Shown here one piece after another: positions 53,345 to 64,000 of a stretch of DNA of 64,000 bases; positions within the stretch are counted from its first letter, which is position 1, and each line of letters opens with the position of its first letter. Made by a program: the position numbers and the translations under genes. Where the stretch lies: the NCBI GenBank assembly GCA_009602735.1, contig WELA01010273.1:220011-284010 (forward strand), in the 5' to 3' direction. The DNA comes from Mesotaenium endlicherianum. Taxonomy: Eukaryota > Streptophyta > Zygnematophyceae > Zygnematales > Mesotaeniaceae. The notes beneath the pieces were generated by a model. It ran no database searches. It was not told the origin of the DNA and was given only the letters and a program-made list of their open reading frames with translations.

Positions 53345-56300
53345 CTAAAGGTGGAACCGTGTCAACGCCCCTTCGGCATTGGTCATGTGGTCCTTAAACT
53401 CCCAAGTGTCCCCAAAGGCATCGTAACCCTTCCATCGAATGAGGTATTTCATGACATATTTAGACGATCGACGGACCGAGCGAGCGTCTAAAATCTCATT
53501 GACCTCATATTCCTCAGGGTCGCCGTCCCGGACAGCGGGGACCGGTCCCGGTTGGACAAGGAACCGACCTGTGAACAATGTATCACCTTTGATATATGGT
53601 TCCAGGAAGGAGACGTTAAAGACCGGGTGCCCCTTGTATTTAGCTGACATGTTCAGTTTGTAAGCATTCTGACCGACACGACGGGCCACCGAATATGGAC
53701 CGACCCAGACAGGGCCAAGCTTTTTCTTGACCACACCAGGGAGGTACAGGTGCTGAGAATGCAGTTTGACTAAATCCCCCTTGGAAAATGTCAGTTCCCG
53801 ACGGTGTTGATTAGCGTATTTTTGTTGGTTTTCTTGGGCCGTGTGCAAGTTTCGTTGGACTTCTGACAGGGTGTCAGCAAACTCCTGAGTTAACTGGAGG
53901 GAGACCGGGTTGTCAATCCCTTCAGGGTGAGTTAAAGATTCCCCTAGCACATCTAGAGGAGACTTAGGGACTCTACCCAGGCTGAGTTCAAAAGGAGTTT
54001 TGCCCGTTGACGCGTGCACCGCACTGTTGACCGCAAACTGAATTTGAGGCAACAGGTCATCCCAATTATCTTGTTTTTGGTTAATATAAGCTCTCAGCAC
54101 CTCCTGCAGAACTCGGTTATTTCTTTCAGTCTGCCCATCAGTCTGAGGGTGGTTACTTGTGCTGAGCAGCTATTTGACTCCCATTAACCCCATTAAAGCT
54201 CTCCAGAACTTAGAGGTGAATTTTGAGTCTCTGTCTGAGATGATATTAGAAGGGAGCCCATGTTGGCATACTACATGGTTGTAAAACTGTCTCGCTGTTT
54301 CGAGTGCAATCACTTTGACAGTTGTGGGGATAAAAATGACCATTTTTGTCAGTTTATCCACGACTACCAGTATTGAATCATGCCCGTTGGCAGTTCTTGG
54401 TAGTGAGACCACCCAGTCCATGGATATAGTTTCCCAGCGTCCCGCTGGGATGGGTAGCGGTTGCAAGAGACCTCCGGGTGGTGTGTGCCGAGACTTATTT
54501 CTCTGACACTGGTCACAGGACTTGACATATTTCAAGACCTCCCGGGGTAACCCCTCCCAATGATAATGTTTTGCCAGTTTGCCAACAGTTTTGGCCTGCC
54601 CCAAATGTCCACCCAGGAGACTGTCATGAGCTTGACTCAGTAAGAGAGACCTTATTTCCAAGTTATTAGGAATGACCAGCTTCAGCCTGCCTGAAGTGGT
54701 TTCAGTCACCCAGACCCCTCCCTTGAGCTTATACCCGAGTGCAGTAGCACGACACACACCAGTAGTGGGGCTGGGCTCAAATGTTGGGTCAGAAAGGTAG
54801 GCTTTCCTAAGTTGTTCAAGGAAGGACTTTTTCACCTTTAGTGAAGTGAGTGCACACAGGACTTTATCTACAGCATGCTGACTAAAGTTCCTTTCTTGCA
54901 AGTCAGGTCTTCTAGAGAGTGCATCAGCAGGATTCAACTTCCCTGGTTTGTAGTCGATCTGGACTTGGAACTGCTCCAGCATCTGGCTCCAGCGGTTCTC
55001 CCTCCTCGACAGCTTGGACTTCTTCTGAAAGTGGGTCAGAGCTAGATGATCTGTAATCACCTTAAAAGCTTTACCATGTAAGTATGCTCTCCACTGTTTG
55101 AGTACATGAATGATAGCTAGCAGCTCTTTATCATGCACTGAGTAATTAATCTCCGCTGGATTAAATTTCATAGACTCATACAACACAGGATGCCACTCCT
55201 GCCGTACCTTACCATCCTTTGTGGTTTTGTCAGCAGGCTGCAACAAAATAGCACCCATGGCAAAATCAGAGGCATCAGTAACCACCTGCACCGGTTTGCT
55301 GGGGTCATACACGGCTAGCACTGGGGCAGAACAAAGGGCATCTTTAAGGGTCTGGAAGGCAGCCTGCTGCTCTTCCCCCCACACATACCCGATGTCTTTC
55401 TTAGTAAGGTCAGTCAGTTTACTGGCCTTTGTGGAATAATTCTCAATAAATCTCCTATAGTAGTTAGCCAACCCGAGGAAGGATCTAACTTCAGAGACAG
55501 ACTGTGGTACTGGCCAGTCCCTTATGGTCTGGACTTTCTTAGGATCCACACTGATGCCCTCCTTACTGACAACGTGGCCTAAGAATTCAATACTTTCCTT
55601 AAAGAAATCACACTTGCTCATTTTAGCATACAAGTGATTTTTCCGCAGTGTCCAGAACTTGAGTGTTCAGTGTGCTGAACTTCATCTTTAGAGAAAATTA
55701 AAATATCATCCAGGAAAACTTGCACAAACTTATCCAAATAAGGTGTGAAAATGTCATTCATAGCACCCATGAAGGTAGCAGGAGCATTAGTCAGTCCAAA
55801 TGGCATCACGTTGAACTCATAGTGTCCATAACGTGTGCGGAAAGCAGTCTTGTGTTCATCCCCCTCAGCAATTCTGATTTGATGATAACCACTCTTGAGA
55901 TCTATCTTACTGAACACCTTAGCGCCAGACAGGGTATCAAGCAAGTCCTCGATTCTGGGTAAAGCATACTTGTTCTTTACTGTAATTCTATTCAGGGCTC
56001 TGTAATCCACACACATCCGCATACTGCCATCGTTTTTCTGAACAAATAGGATAGGTGCGCCGTACGGTGATTTACTGGGAGAAATGTAACCATTTTCCTC
56101 CAGCTCTGCAATCTGTGTTTTCAACTCCTCACTCTCCAAATGAGACAAGCCATACGTGCGTTGCCAGGGTGGCTGGCTACCAGGTAATAAATCAATCCTA
56201 TGATCTACTTCCCGCTTAGGGGGTAGTCCTGGAGGCATATTAAACACATCCGTGTACTGAGCAACAATGTTTGCAGCAGTAGGGTGTTACGGAGTGTGTA

Positions 56301-57033
56301 CCTTTTTCTCAACCACTTCTTCAGGTTGAGGAGGTACCTCTCGTAGCAGCAGGCAGAACATTCTGTCTTCCTTCTGGTTCCAGCTTTTGACGAACTCCAT
56401 TGCATTCAGCAACTTGCATCCTTCTGGAAGCCTCTTCTTTTCCTTCATTTGCCATCCACACAGGACAAGAGGAAGAGCACTGGTGGGTGCCAAGTCAGTC
56501 TGCCCATCACTGGCTCCTCTCACTTTAACTGTACCTCTGCTCCAACACACTTCAGCTTGATGTCTATTAAGCCAGGACCTGCCTAGCACGAGATCATAAA
56601 AGCCAGTGTTGAGTACCTCAAATGTAAGCGTTTCAGTTAGAACTGCAATGCCAGAACCTAACTGGACCTCAATAGGCTTGGTTATAACTCCTCCCGGGAT
56701 ACTTGAGGCATCTCCAAGGAATATTTTTCTATTCCCTTGGGTGACAGTAGGCAGCCTTAGCCGCTTAACTAAGTCCTTGTGGATAAAAGTATGTGACGCC
56801 CCTCCGTCAACAAATGCCCTCACCTTCCTACCTGCAATCATGCAATGCAGTAGGATAGGGGGGACTGTCTTTTCCTGACTTTCGCATTGTTCTCCTGACG
56901 TAGCAAAGAAATGTTGGACATCAGGTGGAACAAGAGCATCCAGAGTGTGCACTCTCTGGACGTCTATATTGCTGATGGTCTCCTTTATCTGGTTGTCAGG
57001 CATGCATAGTGAATCCAGTTCAGCAGGACCCAT
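53345..57033 (-). pseudogene. pol: Family B protease-RT-RNase H-integrase-chromodomain (B6)
   Basis: From right to left on the minus strand: protease (AFVDGGASHTFIHKDLVKRL near 56810), RT ([20 protein letters not shown] near 56010, [16 protein letters not shown] near 55810, [10 protein letters not shown] near 55700), RNase H ([15 protein letters not shown] near 55270), integrase zinc finger ([16 protein letters not shown] near 54500), catalytic core (SMDWVV near 54420, [13 protein letters not shown] near 54220) and chromodomain (YLIRWKGYDAFGDTWEFK near 53430). Large parts are open. There are about three breaks in all, so it counts as a recent but broken copy. Confidence 0.92.
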
Positions 57034-57101
57034 AATACCTGCTACGAGGGCAGCTAGTGACGACTCACTATCTCTAGCATCCTCACAGTCAGTAGACTGG
57101 A

Positions 57102-58583
57102 TTACTGACTGTTGCTGTCTTTTAAAGGCTGGTCTTTTCTCTCGACCTTAGGCAGGTGCTTGACCGGACACTGTTCTCTGTAGTGGCCTTTCTGCTGACA
57201 ATGGTAGCAAGTAGATTTTGCTGAGGCTGGTCTCGGCTTAGTCCTACCACCACCCCTTCCATAGCCACCTCGAGAGGGACCACCTCTACCTCTAGACTGA
57301 ATAGCATTGTACTCATACTCATATTCATCACCCTGATTATCCTCAGCCTGGTCTCCTTCAACTGCATTGTAGGAACCGTGGGGCTTTTTGACAATCTTAG
57401 ACACCAAAGCGTTACTCTGGCGCTTGTGATTGAACTGCTGCTGATCCCAGGCGTCAGCATCCTGGATCAAGTCAGCCAGTTTCTCATACTTTTTCTCAGC
57501 AAAATGACCAGAGACCTCGGATTTCAAGCCATACCTGAAGTATGCTATCCTATACCGTTCTGGCAAATCAGGCTGCTTCATCATGTTCTCTTGGAACTTT
57601 TGAGCAAACTCAGCAACTGAAGTGGTCTGCTTCAGTGTCAGGGAGATCATCGCATAGATAGCTTTCTCCTGCTGGTTGATGACATCAAACTTCTCATGCA
57701 ACTTCTCGACAAACTCTACCCACGTAGGGTCACCGAGTTGCCGAGCCTTACGCTCTTCCTTCCAGTAAAGCCACCAGTCTGCGGCACTGCCTTTCAGTAG
57801 CGCACCGGTGTGCCTGACCTTCTCGTAATCTTGCAGTTCTGGGTAGTTTTTTTCCAGCCACTGCTCAACATCCGCGAGAAACTTGATCAGGTAACATTTT
57901 CTGTTTCCCTCGGGATCATAGTCCTGGGAAGGATTTGGCTTGGGCTTACTAAGCCCTCTGCCACCACCACCAATGGTTTGAGACCCCAGTTGGTCTCTGT
58001 CCCGCAGTAGGGACATTATGATTCTTTTGTCCTTCTGCTGGGACTGATACATGGTCGCCATTTGCGACTGCATCTGAACGAACAATGCTCCCAAGTCTAC
58101 ACTTTGGGGTGGTAGATTAGCAAATGCAGCAGCAGCATTGGCATCTACTCGCTGAGTAGTGTCCTCAACAATCCCTCTTGCTCCTGCAGCAGCAATTCCT
58201 GCCGCATTCAGCCGGTCACGTATTTGACCTAGGGGTACATTGAGTTGTACAGCAGGAGGTGGGTTCAGAACATTGGCCCTTGATGCCATAAGTTCTTCAA
58301 CAGTGCGCTCGTCAGCTGGCTGTCCTTCCCTCCTTTGTATATCTTCAGCGGCCTTTGCTACTTGTTCAGCTTCTAGTCTGGCTATCTCCTCCTCAGCTTG
58401 CTGAGCTGCAACTGAGGCAATAGCAGCTGCCTCATCTGCAGCCTCCCTAGCTGCAGTATCCGCTACTGCTTCCGAATAGGTACGGTTTCCCGCTACATGG
58501 CTTTCCGCCTGGTTTTCGACATTTGCGTTATCCTGGTTCTCCATGCCTCGAGAGTTGCTAGTTTGAGACCTTGTCCTTACCAT
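57102..58583 (-). CDS. gag: Family B gag polyprotein, whole (B6)
   Basis: A 493-codon frame starting MVRTRSQTSNSRGMENQDN, 34 nt inside the LTR/primer-binding-site junction. Residues about 40-180 are Ala/Glu-rich and probably helical. The capsid-type gag region shows LADVEQWLEKNYPE, GALLKGSAADWWLYWKEERK and WVEFVEKLHEKFDVINQQEK (about residues 240-310) and LPERYRIAYFRYGLKSEVSG. An RGG box (SRGRGGPSRGGYGRGGGR) around 431-449 and a CCHC knuckle CYHCQQKGHYREQC (459-472) would bind RNA; the RGG box is unlike family A gag. The first codon overlaps GTAAGG, which resembles a splice donor. Confidence 0.93.
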   Translation of the reverse strand: MVRTRSQTSNSRGMENQDNANVENQAESHVAGNRTYSEAVADTAAREAADEAAAIASVAAQQAEEEIARLEAEQVAKAAEDIQRREGQPADERTVEELMASRANVLNPPPAVQLNVPLGQIRDRLNAAGIAAAGARGIVEDTTQRVDANAAAAFANLPPQSVDLGALFVQMQSQMATMYQSQQKDKRIIMSLLRDRDQLGSQTIGGGGRGLSKPKPNPSQDYDPEGNRKCYLIKFLADVEQWLEKNYPELQDYEKVRHTGALLKGSAADWWLYWKEERKARQLGDPTWVEFVEKLHEKFDVINQQEKAIYAMISLTLKQTTSVAEFAQKFQENMMKQPDLPERYRIAYFRYGLKSEVSGHFAEKKYEKLADLIQDADAWDQQQFNHKRQSNALVSKIVKKPHGSYNAVEGDQAEDNQGDEYEYEYNAIQSRGRGGPSRGGYGRGGGRTKPRPASAKSTCYHCQQKGHYREQCPVKHLPKVERKDQPLKDSNSQ

Positions 58584-58604
58584 ACAAAGAAGACTGTGAT
58601 AACT

Positions 58605-58616
58605 GCTCCGATACCA
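58605..58616 (-). other. Primer-binding site of B6
   Basis: TGGTATCGGAGC on the minus strand starts two bases from the LTR end, identical to the site of family A. Confidence 0.87.
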
Positions 58617-58617
58617 C

Positions 58618-59337
58618 TGAAATGAATCGACTTACCAAATAGGCGATTAACAATTAATAAAGATCTTTATATCAGCAAGTAATCTTTATGGTATTTTCCG
58701 TTAACCGGTTAAACGGCAAAGGACAACACACTAGCAGTGAATAATACTCGTCAGTCAAATGAGAGTAAACTAGCATCAATAATGCAAATCAGTAAACTCA
58801 TACATAAGCAAGGTTAGAAGACAGTGCGTATCAATGGCTTCTCGTCTGGATTTAGATCTCTCTCAGTAAGCTGTATAAGAGAGTTGGCCTCGTTTCCGAA
58901 TGCCAAACTCGAGGGCAATGCCTAGCATATGTACATGGAATGAGTTTACTGTTCAACGGTCAGTGCGATGGCACCGCCTACCCGGGAGTTAACCACGTTG
59001 GTAGGACCTCGGTTAACCAAATCCACCGCCATCTCCCATCATCCCGAATAGCCATCCATCATAGGGATGTCATCTGGCTATTCATCTAGCATATCGCACT
59101 TAGATGCATATCAAGGCAGTTTGCTGCTACCGAGTACGGAAGTCAGCTTGCTGTCAAAGAATGTGTCAGCAGGCTGACTTATATGGACTTTCAGCCTGCT
59201 GCTTTTTACTGAGTCATTAAACTGATAATTATGTAAAGTCCAGCAGACTGACTATTAACTAAAGTTCAGCAGGCTGAACTTAATTAACTATTATATTTAA
59301 ATGAATATTATATCCACTAATATACTGATTCATTACA
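58618..59337 (-). repeat. Family B 5' LTR (B6)
   Basis: A 720-bp LTR with TGTAATGAATCAG...ATTCATTTCA on the minus strand. U3 contains a cluster of CAGC/GCTG palindromes, the clearest being AAGTTCAGC-AG-GCTGAACTT at 59262-59281. Confidence 0.94.
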
Positions 59338-59442
59338 TTAAACTAAGTATGAGAAATCCAGCAGACTTAATATTAACTATAGTTGAGCAGGTTGAACTAA
59401 TTAAATGAATATTACGTTTATCCAGTATATTGATTCATTACA
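59338..59442 (-). repeat. Family B 5' LTR (B4), second part
   Basis: It begins with TTAAA, the duplicated target of B6, and ends TTGATTCATTACA. It completes the LTR piece at 49962-50559. Confidence 0.9.
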
Positions 59443-60559
59443 ATATCTGAATCATCCTAAGCTTTTGCACCTCTTGGCAAGTTTTCTCCACACAATCCCA
59501 TTCTGTCTGACTGAGCTCTTGCGGCCCTAGTCAAACAGGTTCATCTGTATTTAGTGTGACTTCGCACACGTTGGCAATGGTTTTGTCAATCTCCTCCTCA
59601 GTGAAGGCAAACACCTTCCGGTGCTTCCTCAGCAGCCTTTCTACTTGTGGTCTTTGTTGGAATGATACCATTTTCCCAATGGCAAACGTTACAGTTTCTG
59701 GTTGCTTTTCTCCAGCAAAGGCATCCAGTAGTTGCTACTTCTAAGGTTCAGGTTGGGGTTTCTTACCCTCCTCCTTTCCCTCTAACTTTTCAGCCCGACC
59801 ACTTGGTGGTCGAGTAACAGGCTTCTTGGCCTGCTCCATCTGAGGCTTAGGCTAGGTTGCCTTACCTTTAGGTCCTTTACCCTTCCCCTACGGTCTGCTT
59901 TTCTCTTGTTGTTAGTAAAACTTCATCCGCCTCTTGATCGGTTGCCGTAGGAACTGTTCTTTGTCTTCGCGAGTCCAGCTGGTACCCGTCCCGCCTGCTT
60001 CCAGTGATGGACGTGTATTGACCACTGGCCATCCAGCCGAGTCATATATAGTGGTCCTTGGGTTGACAATGCACCCCAATTGACGCTCCAGTGTAGTAAT
60101 GTGGTCTAGTGCCACTCTAGGATTTTCTCCTGATGGTGGTGTGACTGTCCAGCCACGTGACACAAATCGACGATCCTCCACATCCAACAACCTATTACGC
60201 ACAGCATTCTCTTCAACCAAGCGCTGCACTGTCCTTCTCATACATAGTGAGTTCTTATTCAATAGCTGTGGGTGCTCTAGGGGCACGTTCTGCCCTTCCC
60301 CACATTTCAGTGGTGGAAGGCGTTACCATGGGAATGTGAAGTCCCAAAGCGACAGCTCTGTGCATGAGACCTGCTTCGCCTTCCCTCTGTAAAATATTGA
60401 TTGGCTTTAGTGAGGCACTTATTCCTTTCAGAGCCCCTTCCCTGCGAGGATTCCCTTGATAATTGAGGTAATGCATCAGCATCCATTTGAATGGTGCGTT
60501 TCCCTCACGAGCCACCTTCCTTGGCCTACTTGCGTGGTCTTGTGGCTTCCTTTGAATTG
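59443..60559 (-). pseudogene. Fragment F: upstream-of-RT part of another retroelement (broken)
   Basis: On the minus strand, the left part reads RPQVERLLRKHRKVFAFTEE and LSQTEWDCVEKTCQEVQKLR, which resembles the stretch just before RT in gypsy-like pol proteins. To its right are a Lys/Pro-rich linker and a segment with VALDHITTLERQLGCIVNP and SWTREDKEQFLRQPIKRRM that I cannot place. It differs from families A, B and C. It is cut on both sides by family B elements (B4 and B7) and is broken. Confidence 0.5.
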
Positions 60560-61271
60560 TGTAATGAATCAGTATATTGGTAGATATAGTATTCATTTAT
60601 ATACAACAGTTAGTTAAGTTCAGCCTGCTGAACTTTAGTCAACATTCAGTCTGCTGGACTTTCAAAAATTATCAGTGTAATGACACAGCCGAGAGCAGCA
60701 ACCTGAAGTCAACTTAGGTCAGCTTGCTGACACATTCTTTGAGAGCGAGCTGATTGCCGTACTCGGTAGCAGCGAACTGCGTAAATATGCATTCAAGTGT
60801 GATATGCTAGATGAATGGCCAGATGACATCCTTGGGATGGATGGTGATTCGGGATGATGAGAGATGGTGGTGGATTTGGTTAACCGAGGTCCTACCAACG
60901 TCGTTAACTCCCGGGTAGGTCGTGCCATTGCACTAGCCATTGAACAGTAAACTCATTCCACGTACATAGGCTAGACATTGCTCTCGAGTTCGGCATTCAA
61001 AAACAAGGCCAACTCTCTTGTACTGCTTACTGAGAGACATCTGAATCCAAGGCGAGAAGCCATTGATACGCACTGTCTTCTAACCTTGCTTATGTATGAG
61101 TTTACTGAAAGCATTATTGATGCCTGTTTAGTTGCTTTTGAGTATTGTCCACCGCTAGTGCATTTGTCTTTTGCTGTTTAATCGATAAACAGAAAACACC
61201 ACAAAGATTACTTGCTGACATAAAGATCTTTATTAATTGTTAATCGCCTTTTGGTAAGTCGATTCATTTTA
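60560..61271 (+). repeat. Family B 5' LTR (B7)
   Basis: A 712-bp LTR reads TGTAATGAATCAG...GATTCATTTTA in plus orientation. The last CA of the family is TA here. Confidence 0.92.
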
Positions 61272-61272
61272 G

Positions 61273-61283
61273 TGGTATCGGAG
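61273..61283 (+). other. Primer-binding site of B7
   Basis: TGGTATCGGAG, the same variant site as in A2 and B6. Confidence 0.82.
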
Positions 61284-61344
61284 TGGGTATCACAATCTTC
61301 TTTGTATGGTAAGGACAAGGTCTTAAATTAGCAACGCCCAAGAC

Positions 61345-62785
61345 ATGGAGACCCAGGATAACAAGAATGTCAAAAACCAGGCTGAAAGCCATGTAGCGGG
61401 AACCCGTACCTATTCTGAAGAAGTGGCAGATACTGCAACTAGAGAGGCTGCAGATGAGGCAGCTGCTATTGCCGCAGTGGCAGCATAGCAGGTTGAGGAG
61501 AAGAGAGTCAGATTAGAAGCCGAACAATTAGCAATAGCTGCTAAAGATGCAGGAAGGAGGGAAGGACAGACAGCGGACAAGCGCACTGTCGAAGAACTTA
61601 TAACAGAAAGGGCCAATGTTTTGAACCCACATCCTGTTGTACAACTCAAAGTGCCTTTAGGTCAAATTTGTAACCGTTTGAATGCGGCAGAAATTGCTGC
61701 TGCAGATTTGAGAGGGAATGTTGAGGACATTTCACAGCGAGTGAATGCCACTCCTGTTGCTGCATTTGCTGGGCTCCCACCTCAAATTGTAAATTTGGGA
61801 GCATTGTTTGTGCAAATGCAATCGCAAATGGTGAGCATGTATTAGTCCCAACTGGAGGACAAAAGGATCATAATGGCTTTGCAGCGTGACAGAGACCAAC
61901 TAGGTTTTCATACCACTAGAGATGGTGGCAGGGGGCCTAGCAAGTCTAAGCTAAAACCTCCCCAGGACTATGATTCTGACGGAAACAAAAAGTACTACCT
62001 GATCAAGTTTCTCGCTGATGTTGAGCAGTGGGTGGAGAACTACCCAGATTTGCAAGATTACAAGAAGGTCAGGCACACCGGTGCGCTACTGAAAGGCAGT
62101 GCCGCAGACTGGTGGCTATACTGGAAAGGAGAGCGTAAGGCTCAGCAGCTCGGTGACCCTACTTGGGTAGAGTTTGTCAAGAAATTGCATGAGAAATTTG
62201 ATGTCATCAATCAGCATGAGAAAGCTATCTATGCAATAATTTCCCTGACACTGAAGCAGACCACTTCAGCTGCTGAGTTTGCTCAGAACTTCCAGGAGAA
62301 CATGATGAAGCAGCCAAAATTGCCAGAGCGGTGTAGGATAGCATACTTCAAGTATGGCTTGAAATCCGAAGTCTCTGGTCATTTCGCTGAGAAGAAGTAT
62401 GAGAAACTGGCTGATTTGATCTAGGGCGCTGATGCTTGGGGTCAGCAACTGTTCAATCACAAGCGCCAGAGTAAAGCTTTGGTGTCTAAGATTGTCAAAA
62501 AGCCCCACGGTTCCTACAATGCAAATGAAGGAGACCAGGCTGAGGACGATCAGGGTGATGGGTGTGAGTATGAGTAGAGTGCCATGCAGTCTAGAGGGAG
62601 GGGTGGTTACTCTCCAAGTGGCTATGGAAGAGGTGGTGGTGAGACTAAGCGGAGACAATCCTCAGCAAAATTTATCTGCTACCTTTGTCAGGAGTTGGGC
62701 CACTAAAGAGAGCAGTGTCCTAAAAAAACACCTTTCCAAGGTCAAGAAAAAGGATCAGCCTTTAAAAGACAGCAACAGTCAGTAA
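61345..62785 (+). pseudogene. gag: Family B gag (B7)
   Basis: It contains the Ala/Glu-rich N-terminal part (AESHVAGTRTYSEEVADTA), the capsid region (GSAADWWLYWKGERKAQQLGD, LHEKFDVINQHEKAIYAIIS), YGLKSEVSGHFAEKKYEKLAD, the Gly/Arg tract and a zinc-knuckle region near 62680. It is close to B5 and B6. It is broken. Confidence 0.88.
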
Positions 62786-62826
62786 TCCAGTCTACTTACT
62801 GTGAGAATGCTAGAGATAGTCAGTCG

Positions 62827-64000
62827 TTGCTAGTTGCACTCGTAGCAGGTATTATGAGACGTGCTGAACTGGATTCACTATGCAAGCCTGACAAACAGAT
62901 AAAGGAGACCATCAGCAATATAGATCTCCAGAGAGTGCACACTTTGGATGATTTTATTCCACTTGATGTCCGACATTTCTGTGCGAAGTTGGGAGAATTA
63001 TGCGAAAGTCAGGAAAAGTCAGTCCCCCCTATTCTACTGCATTGTATAATTGCAGGTAGGAAGGTGAGGGCATCTGTTGACGGAGGGGCGTCACATACTT
63101 TTATCCATAAGGACTTAGTTAAGCGGCTAAGGCTGTCTACTGTCACCCTAGGGAACAGAGATATATTTCACAGACTTCCCTCAAGTATCTTGGCAGGAGT
63201 TATAACCAAGCCTATTAAGGACCAGTTAGGTTCTGGCATTGCAGCTCTTATTGAAACACTTGCATTTGAGGTACTCAACATTGGCTTTTATGATCTCGTG
63301 CTAAGCAAGTCCTGGCTGAATAGACATCAACCTGAAGTGTGTTGGAACAGAGGTACATTGAAAGTGAGAGAAGCCAGTGATGGGCAGACTAACTTGGCAC
63401 CCACCAGTGCTCTTCCTCTTGTCCTGTATGGATGGCAAATGAAGGAAAAGAAGAGGCTTCCACAAGGATGCAAATTGCTGAATGCAATGGAGTTCATCGA
63501 AAGCTGGACCCAGAAGGAAGACATAATGTTCTGTCTGCTGCTAAAAGAGGTACCTCCTTAACCTAAAAAAGTGGTTGAGAAAAAGGTGAGCCCTCCATAG
63601 CACCCTACTACCGCAAAAATTGTTGCTCAGTGTACTGATGTTCTTACTATGTCTCACGGACTGCCCTCTATGAGGGAAGTAGATCATAAGATCGATTTAT
63701 TACCTGGGAGTCAACCACCTTGGCAAACGCACCTATGGCTTGTCTTATGTGGAGAGCAAAGAGTTGAAAAGACAGATTACAGAGCTGGAGGAAAATGATT
63801 ATATTTTCCCTAGAAAATCACCTTATGGAGCACCCATCCTATTTGTTAAGAGAAAGGATGGTAGTATGCGCATGTGTGTGGATTACAGGGCTCTGAACAG
63901 AATAACAATAAAGAACAAGTATGCTTTACTCAAAATTGAGAACTTGCTTAATACCCTGCCTGGTGCTAAAGTGTTCAGTAAGATAGACCTCAAGAGTGTG
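62827..64000 (+). pseudogene. pol: Family B protease and start of RT (B7)
   Basis: Protease-linker ALVAGIM, protease SVDGGASHTFIHKDLVKRL near 63075, linker with [20 protein letters not shown] near 63420, then RT start ([13 protein letters not shown] near 63870). It is cut by the window edge. It is a broken copy. Confidence 0.87.

Larger units (their letters stand above)
50560..59337 (-). mobile_element. Family B element B6, the most complete copy
   Basis: All parts are present in order on the minus strand: LTR, primer-binding site, gag, protease, RT, RNase H, integrase, chromodomain, spacer, extra frame, polypurine tract and LTR (8.8 kb). A perfect 5-bp duplication TTAAA flanks it (50555-50559 and 59338-59342) inside the 5' LTR of B4. 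The LTRs differ by about 20-25 substitutions and a few small indels by eye (about 3%). Gag and the extra frame are whole, and pol has about three breaks. Confidence 0.94.
29727..59442 (-). mobile_element. Family B element B4, expanded by five nested insertions (broken)
   Basis: A minus-strand family B copy whose pieces are spread over 29.7 kb: partial 3' LTR (29727-30211), extra frame, chromodomain to protease, gag (38900-39048 and 48719-49920) and 5' LTR (49962-50559 plus 59338-59442). The insertions are a solo B LTR (31742-32460), a solo A LTR (33717-34221), solo LTR E (37154-38596), B5 (39054-48718) and B6 (50560-59337). Each join continues smoothly in the family B alignment. It is the oldest layer of the right half, with many breaks. 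Confidence 0.87.
60560..64000 (+). mobile_element. Family B element B7, 5' part (broken)
   Basis: LTR, primer-binding site, gag, protease and the start of RT on the plus strand; the rest is beyond the right edge. It is inserted in fragment F (left flank AATTG). It has several breaks in the visible part. Confidence 0.92.

Overview
This 64 kb window is almost solid retrotransposon and I see no intact host gene in it. The host is most likely a plant or streptophyte alga. Three things point that way: chromodomain-bearing Ty3/gypsy elements (chromoviruses), primer-binding sites of the plant initiator tRNA-Met type, and two short telomere-like tracts of the TTTAGGG type. The look of the repeat families recalls charophyte algae such as Chara, but that is an impression I cannot prove from the window.

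Six repeat families can be told apart. Family A has 503-bp LTRs (TGTAGTGATT...CACTACA), separate overlapping gag and pol frames, and a chromodomain. Family B has about 715-bp LTRs (TGTAATGAATC...GATTCATTTCA), gag with an RGG box and a zinc knuckle, pol with a chromodomain, and a long extra reading frame between pol and the 3' LTR. Family C has about 740-bp LTRs (TGTAAGGTCATAGG...CCCCTTTCA) and a chromodomain. D (920 bp) and E (1443 bp) are seen only as solo LTR-like units. F is a fragment of another pol region.

Layout, left to right. 1-2497: family A copy A1 on the minus strand, running off the left edge, inserted in the gag of B copy B1. 2498-8302: B1, plus strand. 8303-27835: B2, plus strand, split by family C element 12344-24476; C in turn holds the nearly whole family A element A2 (12943-19571) and solo LTR D (20962-21881). 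27836-28232: scrap of B3. 28233-29726: unassigned DNA with an eroded coding fragment. 29727-59442: B4, minus strand, stretched to 30 kb by a solo B LTR, a solo A LTR, solo LTR E, B5 (39054-48718, itself holding a solo C LTR) and B6 (50560-59337). 59443-60559: fragment F. 60560-64000: B7, plus strand, running off the right edge. Most joins carry 4- or 5-bp target-site duplications, so the order of events can be read.

The most notable signal is the extra frame of family B. It is present in B1, B2, B4, B5 and B6, is uninterrupted in B6 (558 residues), and keeps long shared motifs in copies that differ widely. It has a charged coiled-coil start, a Trp-rich core, an acidic stretch and an Arg-Ser tail, with no signal peptide or membrane segment, so it is not an obvious envelope gene. 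A branch-point-like motif and an AG touch its ATG in all four copies that keep the start, which suggests a spliced message. A second strong signal is a 1.3-kb island of near identity covering gag in A1 and A2, between flanks that differ by 5-6%.
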